From: SZAS-79 sp964599095
Lineage (GTDB): Bacteria > Pseudomonadota > Gammaproteobacteria > Burkholderiales > SG8-39
Length of the DNA stretch: 64,000 nt
Direction: 5' to 3'
Assembly (NCBI GenBank): GCA_964599095.1
Contig: CAZREB010000014.1
Span: 66,393-130,392 of the forward strand
In this document: one piece after another, positions 7,509-16,415 of the stretch
Layout: every line of letters starts with the position of its first letter
Numbering within the stretch: position 1 is the stretch's first letter
Program-made: the position numbers and the translations under genes
The notes under the pieces: generated by a model
What the model was told of the DNA's origin: nothing
What the model saw: only the letters and a program-made list of their open reading frames with translations
Database searches by the model: none

Positions 7509-8252
7509 GTGGGCGGACGGCGGCTTATCGTGGTCTTGCTAGCATTTGGCGCACTCTCGTTGGCCGCTGGATCGGACTTGGCCGGGGAGGATTCGCTCAT
7601 GCGCGCGGTTTGGCGAAGGGCCGTCATGCCCGGTGCGTTGTCCGGATCTCACGCTTTCCTTGCCGACGACTGCGCTGCCTGCCACGTTCCGGTAAATGGG
7701 GTCGATCCTGCGCGTTGCGTCGCATGTCATGCCGACAATGGTGCACTTCTGCAGCGGCAGCCGACGGCGTTTCATGCCGACATTCAGGCCTGCTCGGGGT
7801 GCCACGTCGAGCACCAGGGCACCGTGCGAATGCCGACGACCATGAATCACGCGCATCTGGCACGCACCGGTTTGCAGCTGGCTGCCGCCGAATCGCAGGA
7901 AGAGCGCGCGCGGTTGCTCGTCCCTGGGCGCGCCGGTGCGGGAGAATCGCTGCTGAAATGCGCTAGCTGTCACGCGACCAAAGACCGCCATCAAGGCTAT
8001 TTCGGCGCCGACTGCGGCCAGTGCCATGCGACCGCGGTGTGGACGATTTCCGATTTCCGCCATCCGTCGCCGCGATCGACCGAATGCGCCCAGTGCCACA
8101 AACCGCCGCCGAGTCACGCCATGATGCATTTCTCGATGGTCTCCGCGGCGGTTGCGCGCCAACCGAAGGCCGAGGCGGGCCAGTGCTACCTCTGCCACCA
8201 AACGACTTCCTGGAACGATATCAAAGGCGTCGGCTGGTTCAAGCATCACTAG
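7509..8252 (+). CDS. Heptaheme periplasmic cytochrome c
   Basis: This 247-residue protein has seven CXXCH heme sites (CAACH, CVACH, CSGCH, CASCH, CGQCH, CAQCH, CYLCH) and many extra histidines that could be sixth ligands. A hydrophobic N-terminal segment (RRLIVVLLAFGALSLAAG) may be a signal peptide or an anchor. The heme sites fall into an N-terminal group of three and a C-terminal group of four with a linker between, similar to the c3/c7-like multiheme cytochromes. The GTG start at 7509 directly follows the preceding stop (7505-7507); an upstream ATG at 7446 would overlap the previous gene. It should accept or donate electrons in the periplasm for the membrane module encoded just upstream. 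Confidence 0.85.
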   Translation: MGGRRLIVVLLAFGALSLAAGSDLAGEDSLMRAVWRRAVMPGALSGSHAFLADDCAACHVPVNGVDPARCVACHADNGALLQRQPTAFHADIQACSGCHVEHQGTVRMPTTMNHAHLARTGLQLAAAESQEERARLLVPGRAGAGESLLKCASCHATKDRHQGYFGADCGQCHATAVWTISDFRHPSPRSTECAQCHKPPPSHAMMHFSMVSAAVARQPKAEAGQCYLCHQTTSWNDIKGVGWFKHH

Positions 8253-8279
8253 TCGAGCCGCTTAGAGGAGGGAAAACGC

Positions 8280-9767
8280 ATGCTCGAGTATCGGAATACC
8301 AACGAAAAGCCAATTGGAACATCGCAAATGGCAAACGGGCAACAGGGCGAAAATTCACCCCTTGGCCAGTCCCGCGGGATGCGGCTTTCATTCCTTGGGG
8401 CAGCCGGAACGGTGACAGGATCGCGGTACCTGGTGCAGATCGACGACCGCAAGATACTGGTGGATTGCGGCCTTTTTCAAGGTTACAAGCCGCTGCGATT
8501 GCGCAATTGGGCGCCGTTTCCCTTTCCTCCGCCCGAGATCGATGCGGTCGTCCTGACGCACGCGCACCTCGACCACAGCGGCTACCTGCCCGCGCTGGTG
8601 CGCGATGGTTTTCGCGGGCCGATCTTTTGCAGCGGAGGAACTCGCGAACTCGCGCAGATCCTCCTCCCGGACAGCGGGCGCCTGCAGGAGGAGGAAGCGC
8701 AGTACGCGAATCGGAAGCGCTATTCGAAGCATCACCCGGCATTGCCGCTGTATTGCGAGGACGACGCGAGGAAGGCGCTCGAACGCTTCCGGGCCATTGA
8801 ATTCGGCCAGCCCTTGGAATTTGCCCCGGGTGTGCACGTCGAGTTGCACCCGGCCGGGCACATGATTGGAGCGTCATGCGTCAAGATCTCGGGCAGGGCC
8901 GAGACGATTCTTTTCTCCGGCGACGTCGGCAGGCCGAACGACGCGATCCTCTCGGCCCCAACGACAGGACTCGAAGCGGACTATCTGGCGGTCGAGTCGA
9001 CCTATGGAAACAGGTCGCACCCGAAGGAGGATGCGGAGGCGGTTCTTGCGGAAATCATCAATCGCACCGCGGCGCGCGGCGGGGTCGTGGTCATCCCGGC
9101 GTTCGCAGTCGGCCGCGCCCAGGCCTTGATGTATTTCTTGTGGCGGCTCAAGTCGGGCGGGAGAATTCCCGATCTTCCCGTTTTTCTGAACAGTCCGATG
9201 GCGACCGACGCGACCGCGGTCTACCATCGCCACCGTACGGAGCATCGCCTCTCCCCGGAGCAATGCAAGGGGATGTGCACCGTCGCGAAGATCGTGCGCT
9301 CGGTAGAAGAATCGCGTGCGCTGAACAGGATTAGGCAGCCGGCCGTGATCGTCTCGGCAAGCGGGATGGCCACTGGAGGCAGGGTGCTGCATCACCTGAA
9401 GGCATTCGCGCCCGACCCCAGGAACACAATTCTCTTTGCCGGCTATCAGGCCGGCGGTACCCGCGGAGCCCGCCTTGTGGCCGGCGAGCGCGAGATCCGA
9501 ATCCATGGCGACGATGTGCAGGTGCGCGCGGAGGTGCTCAATATCGACAGTCTTTCCGCTCACGCCGACGCCGACGAAATAATCACTTGGCTGCGCACGT
9601 TCGGGAAGCCGCCGCGGCAAACGTTCGTCACGCACGGCGAGCCCGCCGCCGCCGACGCGCTGCGTCGGAGGATCGAGCGCGAAATGGGCTGGAAGGCCGG
9701 GATTCCCGAGCATTTGGAGAACGTTGATCTCGAATTGAAAACGCCCGGGACGGGAGCTGGGAAATGA
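8280..9767 (+). CDS. MBL-fold beta-CASP ribonuclease
   Basis: The 495-residue protein carries a metallo-beta-lactamase fold with the beta-CASP insert used by RNA-processing nucleases. The metal motif is THAHLDHSG, and the C-terminal part contains SASGMATGGRVLHHL, SLSAHADADE and THGEPAAADALRRRI, all standard beta-CASP elements. Such enzymes cut or trim RNA using two zinc ions. The ATG at 8280 has a strong ribosome site (GAGGAGGG). The first 33 residues are extra and low complexity; family similarity begins at MRLSFLGAAGTVTGSRYL. Its stop overlaps the ATG of the phosphorylase gene by 4 bp, so the two are translationally coupled. RNA breakdown products could feed the downstream nucleotide enzymes. 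Confidence 0.88.
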   Translation: MLEYRNTNEKPIGTSQMANGQQGENSPLGQSRGMRLSFLGAAGTVTGSRYLVQIDDRKILVDCGLFQGYKPLRLRNWAPFPFPPPEIDAVVLTHAHLDHSGYLPALVRDGFRGPIFCSGGTRELAQILLPDSGRLQEEEAQYANRKRYSKHHPALPLYCEDDARKALERFRAIEFGQPLEFAPGVHVELHPAGHMIGASCVKISGRAETILFSGDVGRPNDAILSAPTTGLEADYLAVESTYGNRSHPKEDAEAVLAEIINRTAARGGVVVIPAFAVGRAQALMYFLWRLKSGGRIPDLPVFLNSPMATDATAVYHRHRTEHRLSPEQCKGMCTVAKIVRSVEESRALNRIRQPAVIVSASGMATGGRVLHHLKAFAPDPRNTILFAGYQAGGTRGARLVAGEREIRIHGDDVQVRAEVLNIDSLSAHADADEIITWLRTFGKPPRQTFVTHGEPAAADALRRRIEREMGWKAGIPEHLENVDLELKTPGTGAGK

Positions 9768-11281
9768 ATGGCCAACTGTCCCATCTCCTTCGCTTGAGAC
9801 GTGTGGGCATCGACACGTATCAGGAATCGGTCGTCTACATGCATCGCGATTGCCATGTATGCCGGTCCGAGGGTTTCGCTGCCCAGTCGCGCGTGCTTCT
9901 GCGCAGCAACGGCGTCGAGTTGATTGCGACCCTCAACGTTGTCGAGTCGTCCATCGTTTCGCCGGGCGAGGCGGGACTTTCGGAAAGCGCGTGGCGCAAG
10001 TTCGGCGCGCGCGAAGGAACTGCTCTGGAGGTCGGACCCGTGCCGCCGATCGAATCGTTGGCGCGGGTGCGGGGCAAGCTGCACGGCGAGCGCCTCAGCG
10101 ACCCGGATCTGCGGGCTATCGTCGCGGATATCGCCGCTGGACGCTACGCCGACATCCAGCTCGCGGCATTCGTATCCGCCTGCGCCGGCGGGCGTCTCGA
10201 CCGCGAGGAGATCGTCGGGCTCACGAAGGCGATGATCGATTCGGGAGACAGGCTGATTTGGCCGCGCGGTGCGAAGATCGCGGATAAGCACTGCGTAGGC
10301 GGCCTTCCGGGCAACCGGACCACGTTGATCGTGGTCCCGATCCTCGCCGCTGCCGGCCTGACGATGCCCAAGACGTCATCCCGGGCGATCACGTCGCCCG
10401 CCGGGACGGCGGACACGATGGAAACGCTTGCCCCCGTCGATCTCGACCTGGCGTCGATCCGCCGCGTGGTGGAGCGGGAGGGGGGCTGCATCGTATGGGG
10501 TGGCGCGGTGGGACTGAGCCCCGCGGACGATGCCCTCATTCGAGTGGAGCGGCCGCTCGACCTGGACAGCGAAGCGCAACTCGTCGCCTCGGTCATTTCG
10601 AAGAAGGTCGCGGCCGGATCGACCCACGCAGTCATCGACATACCAGTAGGCCCGACAGCCAAGGTTCGCTCGGCCATCGCGGCGCGTGCGTTGGGAGAGA
10701 CGCTCGAGTACGTGGCCGCCCGGGTTGGACTTCTGGCAAAGATCGTCGTCACCGACGGAATGCAGCCTGTCGGTCGTGGGATCGGTCCGGCACTCGAGGC
10801 GCGTGACGTGCTGCAGGTGCTGCGCGGCGAACATGCCGCGCCTGAAGATTTGCGGGAGCGCGCCCTTGCACTGGCGGGCGCCTTGTTCGAGCACCTGGAA
10901 GCCGCGCCTTTCGGCAAAGGCATCGTGCGTGCGAGGCAAGTTCTGGAAAGTGGTGCGGCATGGCGCAAGTTCGAGGCCATCTGCGAGGCGCAAGGTGGAC
11001 TGCGCGAGTTGCCGCACGCGGCGCATACGCGGCCCTGGCTCGCAGTGCACGGAGGTAAGGTAGCGGCCATCGATAATCGCAGCCTCGCGCGGGCAGGAAA
11101 ACTCGCCGGGGCGCCGCGGGACCCGGAAGCCGGTATCGACCTCCACGTTCGTCTCGGCACGCGAATCGCGAGAGGTGAGCCCCTGTTCACGCTACATGCC
11201 AATTCCCCGGGGGAACTCGACTACGCGCTTGCTTACGTCGAGGCGCATCGGACGCTGATTCGTGTGGAGCCGGACTCGTGA
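9764..11281 (+). CDS. AMP phosphorylase / thymidine phosphorylase family, long form
   Basis: The 505-residue enzyme belongs to the long form of the pyrimidine-nucleoside phosphorylase family, which includes archaeal AMP phosphorylase. An N-terminal extra domain of about 90 residues precedes the phosphorylase core. The core has DKHCVGGLPGNRTT (about 174-187), then PKTSSRAITSPAGTADTMET, both typical of the AMP phosphorylase branch. Such enzymes convert a nucleoside 5-prime monophosphate and phosphate to base and ribose 1,5-bisphosphate. Whether this protein uses AMP, CMP or UMP, or nucleosides, cannot be told. It overlaps the RNase gene by 4 bp (ATGA) and the PRPP synthetase gene by 4 bp (GTGA), so all three are made together. 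A true thymidine phosphorylase (deoA type) is shorter. Confidence 0.85.
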   Translation: MNGQLSHLLRLRRVGIDTYQESVVYMHRDCHVCRSEGFAAQSRVLLRSNGVELIATLNVVESSIVSPGEAGLSESAWRKFGAREGTALEVGPVPPIESLARVRGKLHGERLSDPDLRAIVADIAAGRYADIQLAAFVSACAGGRLDREEIVGLTKAMIDSGDRLIWPRGAKIADKHCVGGLPGNRTTLIVVPILAAAGLTMPKTSSRAITSPAGTADTMETLAPVDLDLASIRRVVEREGGCIVWGGAVGLSPADDALIRVERPLDLDSEAQLVASVISKKVAAGSTHAVIDIPVGPTAKVRSAIAARALGETLEYVAARVGLLAKIVVTDGMQPVGRGIGPALEARDVLQVLRGEHAAPEDLRERALALAGALFEHLEAAPFGKGIVRARQVLESGAAWRKFEAICEAQGGLRELPHAAHTRPWLAVHGGKVAAIDNRSLARAGKLAGAPRDPEAGIDLHVRLGTRIARGEPLFTLHANSPGELDYALAYVEAHRTLIRVEPDS

Positions 11282-12204
11282 CGCCGGTCGTATTCGCACT
11301 GCCCGGCAACGAGGCCATGGCCGATGCGCTTGCTGCCCGCCTGGCCGCCGAGCGGGGCGCTTGCACAGTACGGCGCTTTCCGGACGACGAATCCTATGTG
11401 CGGGTCGAAACCGCGGTTTCCCGTCGCGACGCGATCCTGGTATGCACGCTCGACAGGCCGGATGGTCGAATCGCCCAGCTCCTGCTCCTGGCATCGGCTG
11501 CGAGGGAGTCGGGCGCCATGCGGGTGGGGTTGGTTGCGCCGTATCTCGCGTACATGCGCCAGGACGCCCGGTTCTCTCCGGGGGAGTGCGTGAGCGCGAA
11601 GGTGTTTGCGCGATGGATCGGGTCGCACTTCGACTGGCTGGTCACCGTCGATCCGCATCTGCATCGCTTCGCAAACCTGGTGGAGCTATACCCGATCCCG
11701 ACGCGCGCCGCCCATGCCGCACCGGCGATCGCCGCGTGGCTGTGTGAAAACGTCCCCGCGCCAGTGCTGGTCGGCCCGGACATGGAGAGCGCGCAATGGG
11801 TTGAAGAGGTAGCGCGCCTTGCCGGTGCGCCGAGCATCGTGCTCGCCAAGCGGCGCCGTGGCGACCGCGAGGTGGAGGTGTCGATCCCGGACCCGGCAAT
11901 GCTCGTTGGCCGCACCCCGGTTTTGGTCGACGATATTGTCTCGACGGCGCACACGATGATCGCGGCGGTGCGCCACCTGCGCGTGGCAGGCCTCGCGCCA
12001 CCGGTTTGCATTGCGGTGCATGGAATCTTTGCCGGCGATGCGCTCCATGCGCTGCAGGCCGCCGGCGCTGGCCGCGTCGTGAGTTGCGACACCATTCCTC
12101 ACTCAACGAACGCCATTGCCCTCGACGAGGTTCTTTGGTCTTGCATTGCGGACCTGCTTGCCAACGGCCCGCCTCCGAACCTTGACGACAAGGCGACGGG
12201 GTGA
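11278..12204 (+). CDS. Ribose-phosphate pyrophosphokinase (PRPP synthetase)
   Basis: The 308-residue protein is a PRPP synthetase, making PRPP from ribose 5-phosphate and ATP. The ATP loop is YMRQDARFSPGECVSAK, the flexible-loop basic patch is AKRRRGD, and the PRPP-binding loop is VDDIVSTAHT. The histidine motif is DPHLHRF. All catalytic elements are in place, so it should be active. It differs from housekeeping PrsA in several positions and resembles the shorter archaeal-like forms found in accessory operons, so the cell probably has another copy elsewhere. The GTG start lies within a GTGA overlap with the phosphorylase gene, and its own stop overlaps the cyclase start in the same way. Confidence 0.88.
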   Translation: MTPVVFALPGNEAMADALAARLAAERGACTVRRFPDDESYVRVETAVSRRDAILVCTLDRPDGRIAQLLLLASAARESGAMRVGLVAPYLAYMRQDARFSPGECVSAKVFARWIGSHFDWLVTVDPHLHRFANLVELYPIPTRAAHAAPAIAAWLCENVPAPVLVGPDMESAQWVEEVARLAGAPSIVLAKRRRGDREVEVSIPDPAMLVGRTPVLVDDIVSTAHTMIAAVRHLRVAGLAPPVCIAVHGIFAGDALHALQAAGAGRVVSCDTIPHSTNAIALDEVLWSCIADLLANGPPPNLDDKATG

Positions 12205-12998
12205 GTGCGCGCGAGGCGATGCGCGTCGTCGTTGCCGCGATAGGGATCGGCGGCTTGCTCTGGGCACAGGACACGATGGCGGCCACGATCCCGCCGGTGC
12301 ACGTGCCCGTGGACTGGATTCTCGAGTGGCTGTCGCACGTCCTGGTGGGCGCGATCGCCGCGATTGCCGGAGTGCTTGCACACCGCGCCTGGTCCCGGCG
12401 CCGGTGGCGGCCCGCGCCGGCCGCGGTGACGGTCGAGTCAATCCTGGCGGTCGACTTGGTGAATTCGACCTGGCTGGCGACGCATCATGGGGAAGAACTG
12501 GCGATGCGCGCGCGCAACGTCCTCGAGCGGCGTGCGCTTGCGGCAGGCAATTCGAATGGCGTTTCCTTCGTGGAGAACACGGGAGACGGGTGCATGATGG
12601 CGTTTCCGTCGGTGATCGCGGCCACGCGCGCGGCTGGCGAATTGCTGCTGGGGCTGCGAAGCCGCCCGCCTGAGATGGCGCCGGGCCCGGGGCTCGAAGT
12701 CCGGTCTGCGATTACCTATGGGCAGATCCTGCTCGATTCGCGCGGGTCACGCCACGGTGCGGTGATTAACGAGGCCTTTCGGCTCATGAGCGTCGCGGGA
12801 GATGCATTCGTGGATGTCGGCGGGGAAGAACGCCTGGCCGAAATCCCCGACCGCAACCGGATTTTCCTCAGCGAGGACGCGGCCAATGAAATCGGATCGA
12901 CGCAATTCAAATTGCGGAAAGTCGGTGTTTGCCGCCTCAAGGGGTTCAGCGGATTCCATCGGGTGTACGAGTTGCTGTGGACTCATGAAACACGCTAA
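12201..12998 (+). CDS. Membrane-anchored class III adenylate/guanylate cyclase
   Basis: The 265-residue protein has a hydrophobic N-terminus (about 8-29) and a second hydrophobic segment (about 44-60), followed by a class III nucleotide cyclase domain. Key residues are visible: the first metal aspartate in ILAVDLVNSTW, the second in ENTGDGCMMAF, and the Asn and Arg that stabilise the transition state in VINEAFRLMS. It should therefore make cAMP or cGMP; which one cannot be read. The GTG start at 12201 overlaps the stop of the PRPP synthetase gene. No sensor domain is seen beyond the two membrane segments. Its place in a nucleotide-metabolism operon suggests that it reports on nucleotide supply, but that is inference. 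Confidence 0.8.
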   Translation: MSAREAMRVVVAAIGIGGLLWAQDTMAATIPPVHVPVDWILEWLSHVLVGAIAAIAGVLAHRAWSRRRWRPAPAAVTVESILAVDLVNSTWLATHHGEELAMRARNVLERRALAAGNSNGVSFVENTGDGCMMAFPSVIAATRAAGELLLGLRSRPPEMAPGPGLEVRSAITYGQILLDSRGSRHGAVINEAFRLMSVAGDAFVDVGGEERLAEIPDRNRIFLSEDAANEIGSTQFKLRKVGVCRLKGFSGFHRVYELLWTHETR

Positions 12999-13067
12999 GT
13001 TCGGGTTAATGGCCGCCGAGAAGACATTGGGCCGCCTTGCCTGTCCGTATCGCGCAGGCGGCAATTC

Positions 13068-13469
13068 ATGAAGACGCCGTTGGCGATTATATTGGTCGCC
13101 ACGATGGTTGCTGCTGCCGGGACTGGAGGTTACCTTGTCGCCACGCGCGAATTGCGTTCGCCTGACGTTCCGGAGGCGCACCAAAAGAAATCAGGCGAAC
13201 CGGGCGCCGCGCTTCACAAGGGGCGAGGCGTGGTCACAGGGGTAAGCGCTCCAGACGGCTATCTCGAGCTCAAGCACGAGCCGATTCCTTCGATGAAATG
13301 GGACGTGATGCAGACGGGATTTGCGGTCACGGACACGAAGCTGCTGGAAGGGCTGAAGAAAGGCGACATCGTCGAGTTCGAGATGCGCGGCCTGCCGAAC
13401 AAGGACGGCGACTTCGTGATCGAGAAGGTGGCACCGCTTACCGGCGGGAATGCGCGCAGTACGCCTTGA
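13068..13469 (+). CDS. CusF-like periplasmic copper-binding protein
   Basis: The 133-residue protein has an N-terminal hydrophobic segment (MKTPLAIILVATMVAAAG), so it is exported or anchored, then a CusF-like domain. In E. coli CusF the Cu(I)/Ag(I) site uses His, Trp and two Met. Here the aligned residues are H70, W78 and M81, but the fourth position is Thr (T83). M76 nearby may replace it. The domain continues with LKKGDIVEFEMRGLPNKDGD, typical of the family. It stands 70 bp after the cyclase gene with no CusABC genes adjacent. It probably binds copper or silver in the periplasm, perhaps with altered affinity. Confidence 0.72.
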   Translation: MKTPLAIILVATMVAAAGTGGYLVATRELRSPDVPEAHQKKSGEPGAALHKGRGVVTGVSAPDGYLELKHEPIPSMKWDVMQTGFAVTDTKLLEGLKKGDIVEFEMRGLPNKDGDFVIEKVAPLTGGNARSTP

Positions 13470-13631
13470 CTTCAGATTCGGGCGCTTGCCGCAACCGCGA
13501 GTCGGCGCCGATGATGCTCACGCGAAAGCAAGGTGCTTTGCGAACTGCAGCCTCTGGATGGTTCCGGATATGAGCGAAGAACACTTCGCGGAGTCTTAGT
13601 CAACCAACTTGCGCCGCGCGCGAGTGGACTA

Positions 13632-14216
13632 TTACCGCCAGAGCCGCGGCTTTTGATGGGCAAATCGCGCGACGACCGCTGCCGATCCGCCGATCAGAAA
13701 CCCGGCCACGACATCGGCAGGAAAGTGAGCGCCCGCGGCGATGCGCGACCACCCGATCCATCCGGCGTACGACAGCAAGGCGGCCCGGAATCCTCGTGCG
13801 CGGAAGGGCCAGAGTATTGCGACCACCAACATTGCATTGGCCGCATGGCCGCTCGGAAACGAGTACACGAGCTCCGGTTCTCCGACAATTCGCGCGATTT
13901 TCGGGAGAGCCACGAGCGGGCGCGGAAAATCCGCGACCACTTTCAGGAGAAAAACCGCAAGCCACGCGAGCAGGATTGCAACGAGGACGCCCGATGCTCG
14001 AGCGCGAATTGTCGACGCCGCGGTTTCGGCGCCAAGCGGAGTCCTCATGCCCTTGGACCAAACATGGATAACGGTTAGTACCAGTAGCGCACCCCAACGA
14101 CTGCCAAACACATCGCCCAACCATACCAGCGAAACCAGAGAATCGGGCGTCGCCTGATTGATGGCAGCGAACCAGGCCGCATTCAGGCCGTTCCAGTCGT
14201 AGAGAAGACGCTTCAA
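13632..14216 (-). CDS. PAP2-family phosphatase
   Basis: The protein has 194 residues from a TTG start (14214-14216) that overlaps the stop of the P-type ATPase gene (TTGA). An upstream ATG would overlap that gene by 79 bp. It is an integral membrane phosphatase of the PAP2 family with all three motifs: KVVADFPRP, FPSGHAANAM and SRIAAGAHFPAD. Substrates are usually undecaprenyl pyrophosphate or lipid phosphates, which cannot be distinguished here. Coupling to a metal ATPase is unusual for this family and may reflect a shared transcript rather than shared function. Confidence 0.85.
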   Translation of the reverse strand: MKRLLYDWNGLNAAWFAAINQATPDSLVSLVWLGDVFGSRWGALLVLTVIHVWSKGMRTPLGAETAASTIRARASGVLVAILLAWLAVFLLKVVADFPRPLVALPKIARIVGEPELVYSFPSGHAANAMLVVAILWPFRARGFRAALLSYAGWIGWSRIAAGAHFPADVVAGFLIGGSAAVVARFAHQKPRLWR

Positions 14217-16381
14217 TGCCGGCGCAGCAATCTCAACCCGTTGAACACCACCAGCAGGCTCGCGCCCATGTCGGCGAAAACCGCCATCCACATCGTCGCG
14301 TGGCCGGCAAAGGTCAATACGAGGAACACAAGCTTTATGCCGAGCGCAAGCGCTATGTTCTGCCGGAGAATTGCGGCGGTTGAGCGCGAAAGGCGAACGA
14401 ACGCGGGGATCTTGCGAAGATCGTCATCCATCAGCGCCACGTCCGCCGTTTCGATGGCAGTGTCCGTGCCGGCGGCGCCCATCGCGAATCCGATATCCGC
14501 GCGGGCAAGCGCGGGCGAGTCATTTATGCCGTCGCCCACCATGCCCACCTGCCCGCCGCCGGGTTGGTTCAAAAGCCCCTCGATGATCGAGAGTTTGTCT
14601 GCCGGCAGAAGGTCGCCCCTGGCCTCGTCGATTCCGACTTCGCGCGCAATCGATCGAGCCGTATGCACGTTGTCGCCGGTGAGCATCAGCGTCCGGACGC
14701 CTAGCGAATGCAGGTCGGCGATTGCCTGACGGCTCGTTTCGCGAACCGTATCGGCCACGCCGAATATCGCCAGCACTTTTTCGCCGTCCATTAGCAGGAC
14801 CGCAGTTTTTCCGTCGCCTTCCAGCCGCGCGAGCCTGGTTTCGATTTCTCCGGAACAGAGCCCCTTTTCTTCGACCAGCCGGTGATTGCCCAGCCAGTAC
14901 GCGGTGCCGTCGATGCTGCCCTGAACGCCGCGGCCAGGGAGCGCCGAGAAGTCGTCCACGATTCGCAATTGCATCGACGCCGCGGCTTTGGCGATGGACC
15001 GGGATACCGGGTGATCCGAGCGCGCCGCGAGACTGGCCGCGATTTGGCGGGCCGCCTCCGAATCCGCGGCGAGCGCGATGAAATCCGTCTGCGCCGGCTC
15101 GCCACGGGTGATCGTTCCGGTCTTGTCCATGGCAAGGGTCGTCAGCTTTCGCCCGCCTTCGAGGTACGCGCCCCCTTTGATCAGGATGCCCCTGCGGGCG
15201 GCCGCGGCCAGCCCGCTGACGATTGTGACCGGCGTGGAGATCACGAGCGCGCACGGGCAGGCGATCACCAGCAGCACGAGGGCTTTGTAAATCCAGTCGA
15301 GCCAGGCGCCGCCGCCGATGAGCGGCGGCACGACCGCCACCAGGATGCTAATGGCGAAAATCGCCGGCGTGTAGATCCGGGAAAACCGATCGACGAATCG
15401 CTGCGTCGGTGCCCGGCTGCCTTGCGCCGTCTCGACCGCCTGAATGATCCTGGAGAGCGTCGAATTGCCCGCGGATGCGCTCACGCGGTACTCGATCGAG
15501 CCCGATTGGTTGATCGTTCCGGCGAAAACATCGTCTCCTTCGGCCTTCTCTATCGGCAGGCTTTCGCCGGTGATCGGCGCCTGGTTCACCGTCGAACTGC
15601 CTTTGGTCACCCGGCCATCCAGCGCGATCCGCTCACCCGGTCGCGCGCGAACGATGGCACCCACCTTCACCCCCGCCGCTGGCATCTCGAGCCAGCCGCC
15701 ATCCGGCCCCTGTATGGTCGCCGTCTCTGGCGCGAGTTCCATCAGCCCGCGAATGGCATTGCGAGCGCGGTCGAGCGACCCGGCTTCGATCACTTCGGCG
15801 AGAGCGAAAAGGACCATCACCATGGCCGCCTCAGGCCAGTGGCCGATGAGAATCGCGCCGGTCACCGCGATCGCCATCAGCGCATTGATGTTCAGGTCTC
15901 GATTGCGGAGCGCGATCAGCCCCTTCTTGTACGTAGGCAACCCTCCAAGAACAATTGCGATGAGCGCAAGTGAAACGACGGGCCAATCGTTGCCGCCATT
16001 GATCCAGTACACGGCCTCCGCGAGCGATGCGGCGACTCCGGCAGTCGCCATGCGCCCCCAGCGCTTGATCGACGATTGCGCGTGTCCTGCGACTGCCGGA
16101 GTGGCCGTCCTGCCGGCCGATTCTCCGTCGCCGTCGAGGCGTCGGGCCCGCATTCCGATCGCCGCCAGCGCCTCATCGACCTGTTCATGCGAGCCGAACC
16201 GGTAACCGACCACAAGCGTGCGCTGAATCAGATTGAAATCCAGAGTCTCGACGCTGGGCATTGCGGACAACTTGCTGCGAATCACGCCCTCTTCGGTCGG
16301 GCAATCCATGTTTTCGATGAAATAGAAAGCCTTGCGACCGGCAGCCTCGGGTGGAATCGCGTGCGATTTGGGATTGTTCAT
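14213..16381 (-). CDS. Heavy-metal P-type ATPase (Zn/Cd/Pb exporter)
   Basis: The 722-residue P1B-type ATPase exports divalent metals. Starting from the ATG at 16381, it has an N-terminal metal domain with NMDCPTEEG in place of the usual two-cysteine motif. Eight membrane helices follow, with the translocation motif CPCALV, the phosphorylation site DKTGTIT, the HP motif in SDHPVS and the hinge GDGINDSPAL. The CPC motif and the DCPTEE variant fit Zn/Cd/Pb exporters of the ZntA/CadA/PbrA type. A longer reading frame upstream is rejected because it passes through the operator. The gene is divergent from a CadR/PbrR-type regulator, and a MerR-type promoter faces it (16416-16446). Confidence 0.92.
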   Translation of the reverse strand: MNNPKSHAIPPEAAGRKAFYFIENMDCPTEEGVIRSKLSAMPSVETLDFNLIQRTLVVGYRFGSHEQVDEALAAIGMRARRLDGDGESAGRTATPAVAGHAQSSIKRWGRMATAGVAASLAEAVYWINGGNDWPVVSLALIAIVLGGLPTYKKGLIALRNRDLNINALMAIAVTGAILIGHWPEAAMVMVLFALAEVIEAGSLDRARNAIRGLMELAPETATIQGPDGGWLEMPAAGVKVGAIVRARPGERIALDGRVTKGSSTVNQAPITGESLPIEKAEGDDVFAGTINQSGSIEYRVSASAGNSTLSRIIQAVETAQGSRAPTQRFVDRFSRIYTPAIFAISILVAVVPPLIGGGAWLDWIYKALVLLVIACPCALVISTPVTIVSGLAAAARRGILIKGGAYLEGGRKLTTLAMDKTGTITRGEPAQTDFIALAADSEAARQIAASLAARSDHPVSRSIAKAAASMQLRIVDDFSALPGRGVQGSIDGTAYWLGNHRLVEEKGLCSGEIETRLARLEGDGKTAVLLMDGEKVLAIFGVADTVRETSRQAIADLHSLGVRTLMLTGDNVHTARSIAREVGIDEARGDLLPADKLSIIEGLLNQPGGGQVGMVGDGINDSPALARADIGFAMGAAGTDTAIETADVALMDDDLRKIPAFVRLSRSTAAILRQNIALALGIKLVFLVLTFAGHATMWMAVFADMGASLLVVFNGLRLLRRH

Positions 16382-16415
16382 GGTGTGAAAGCGACCTCCG
16401 GATTCGATTCCCGCG

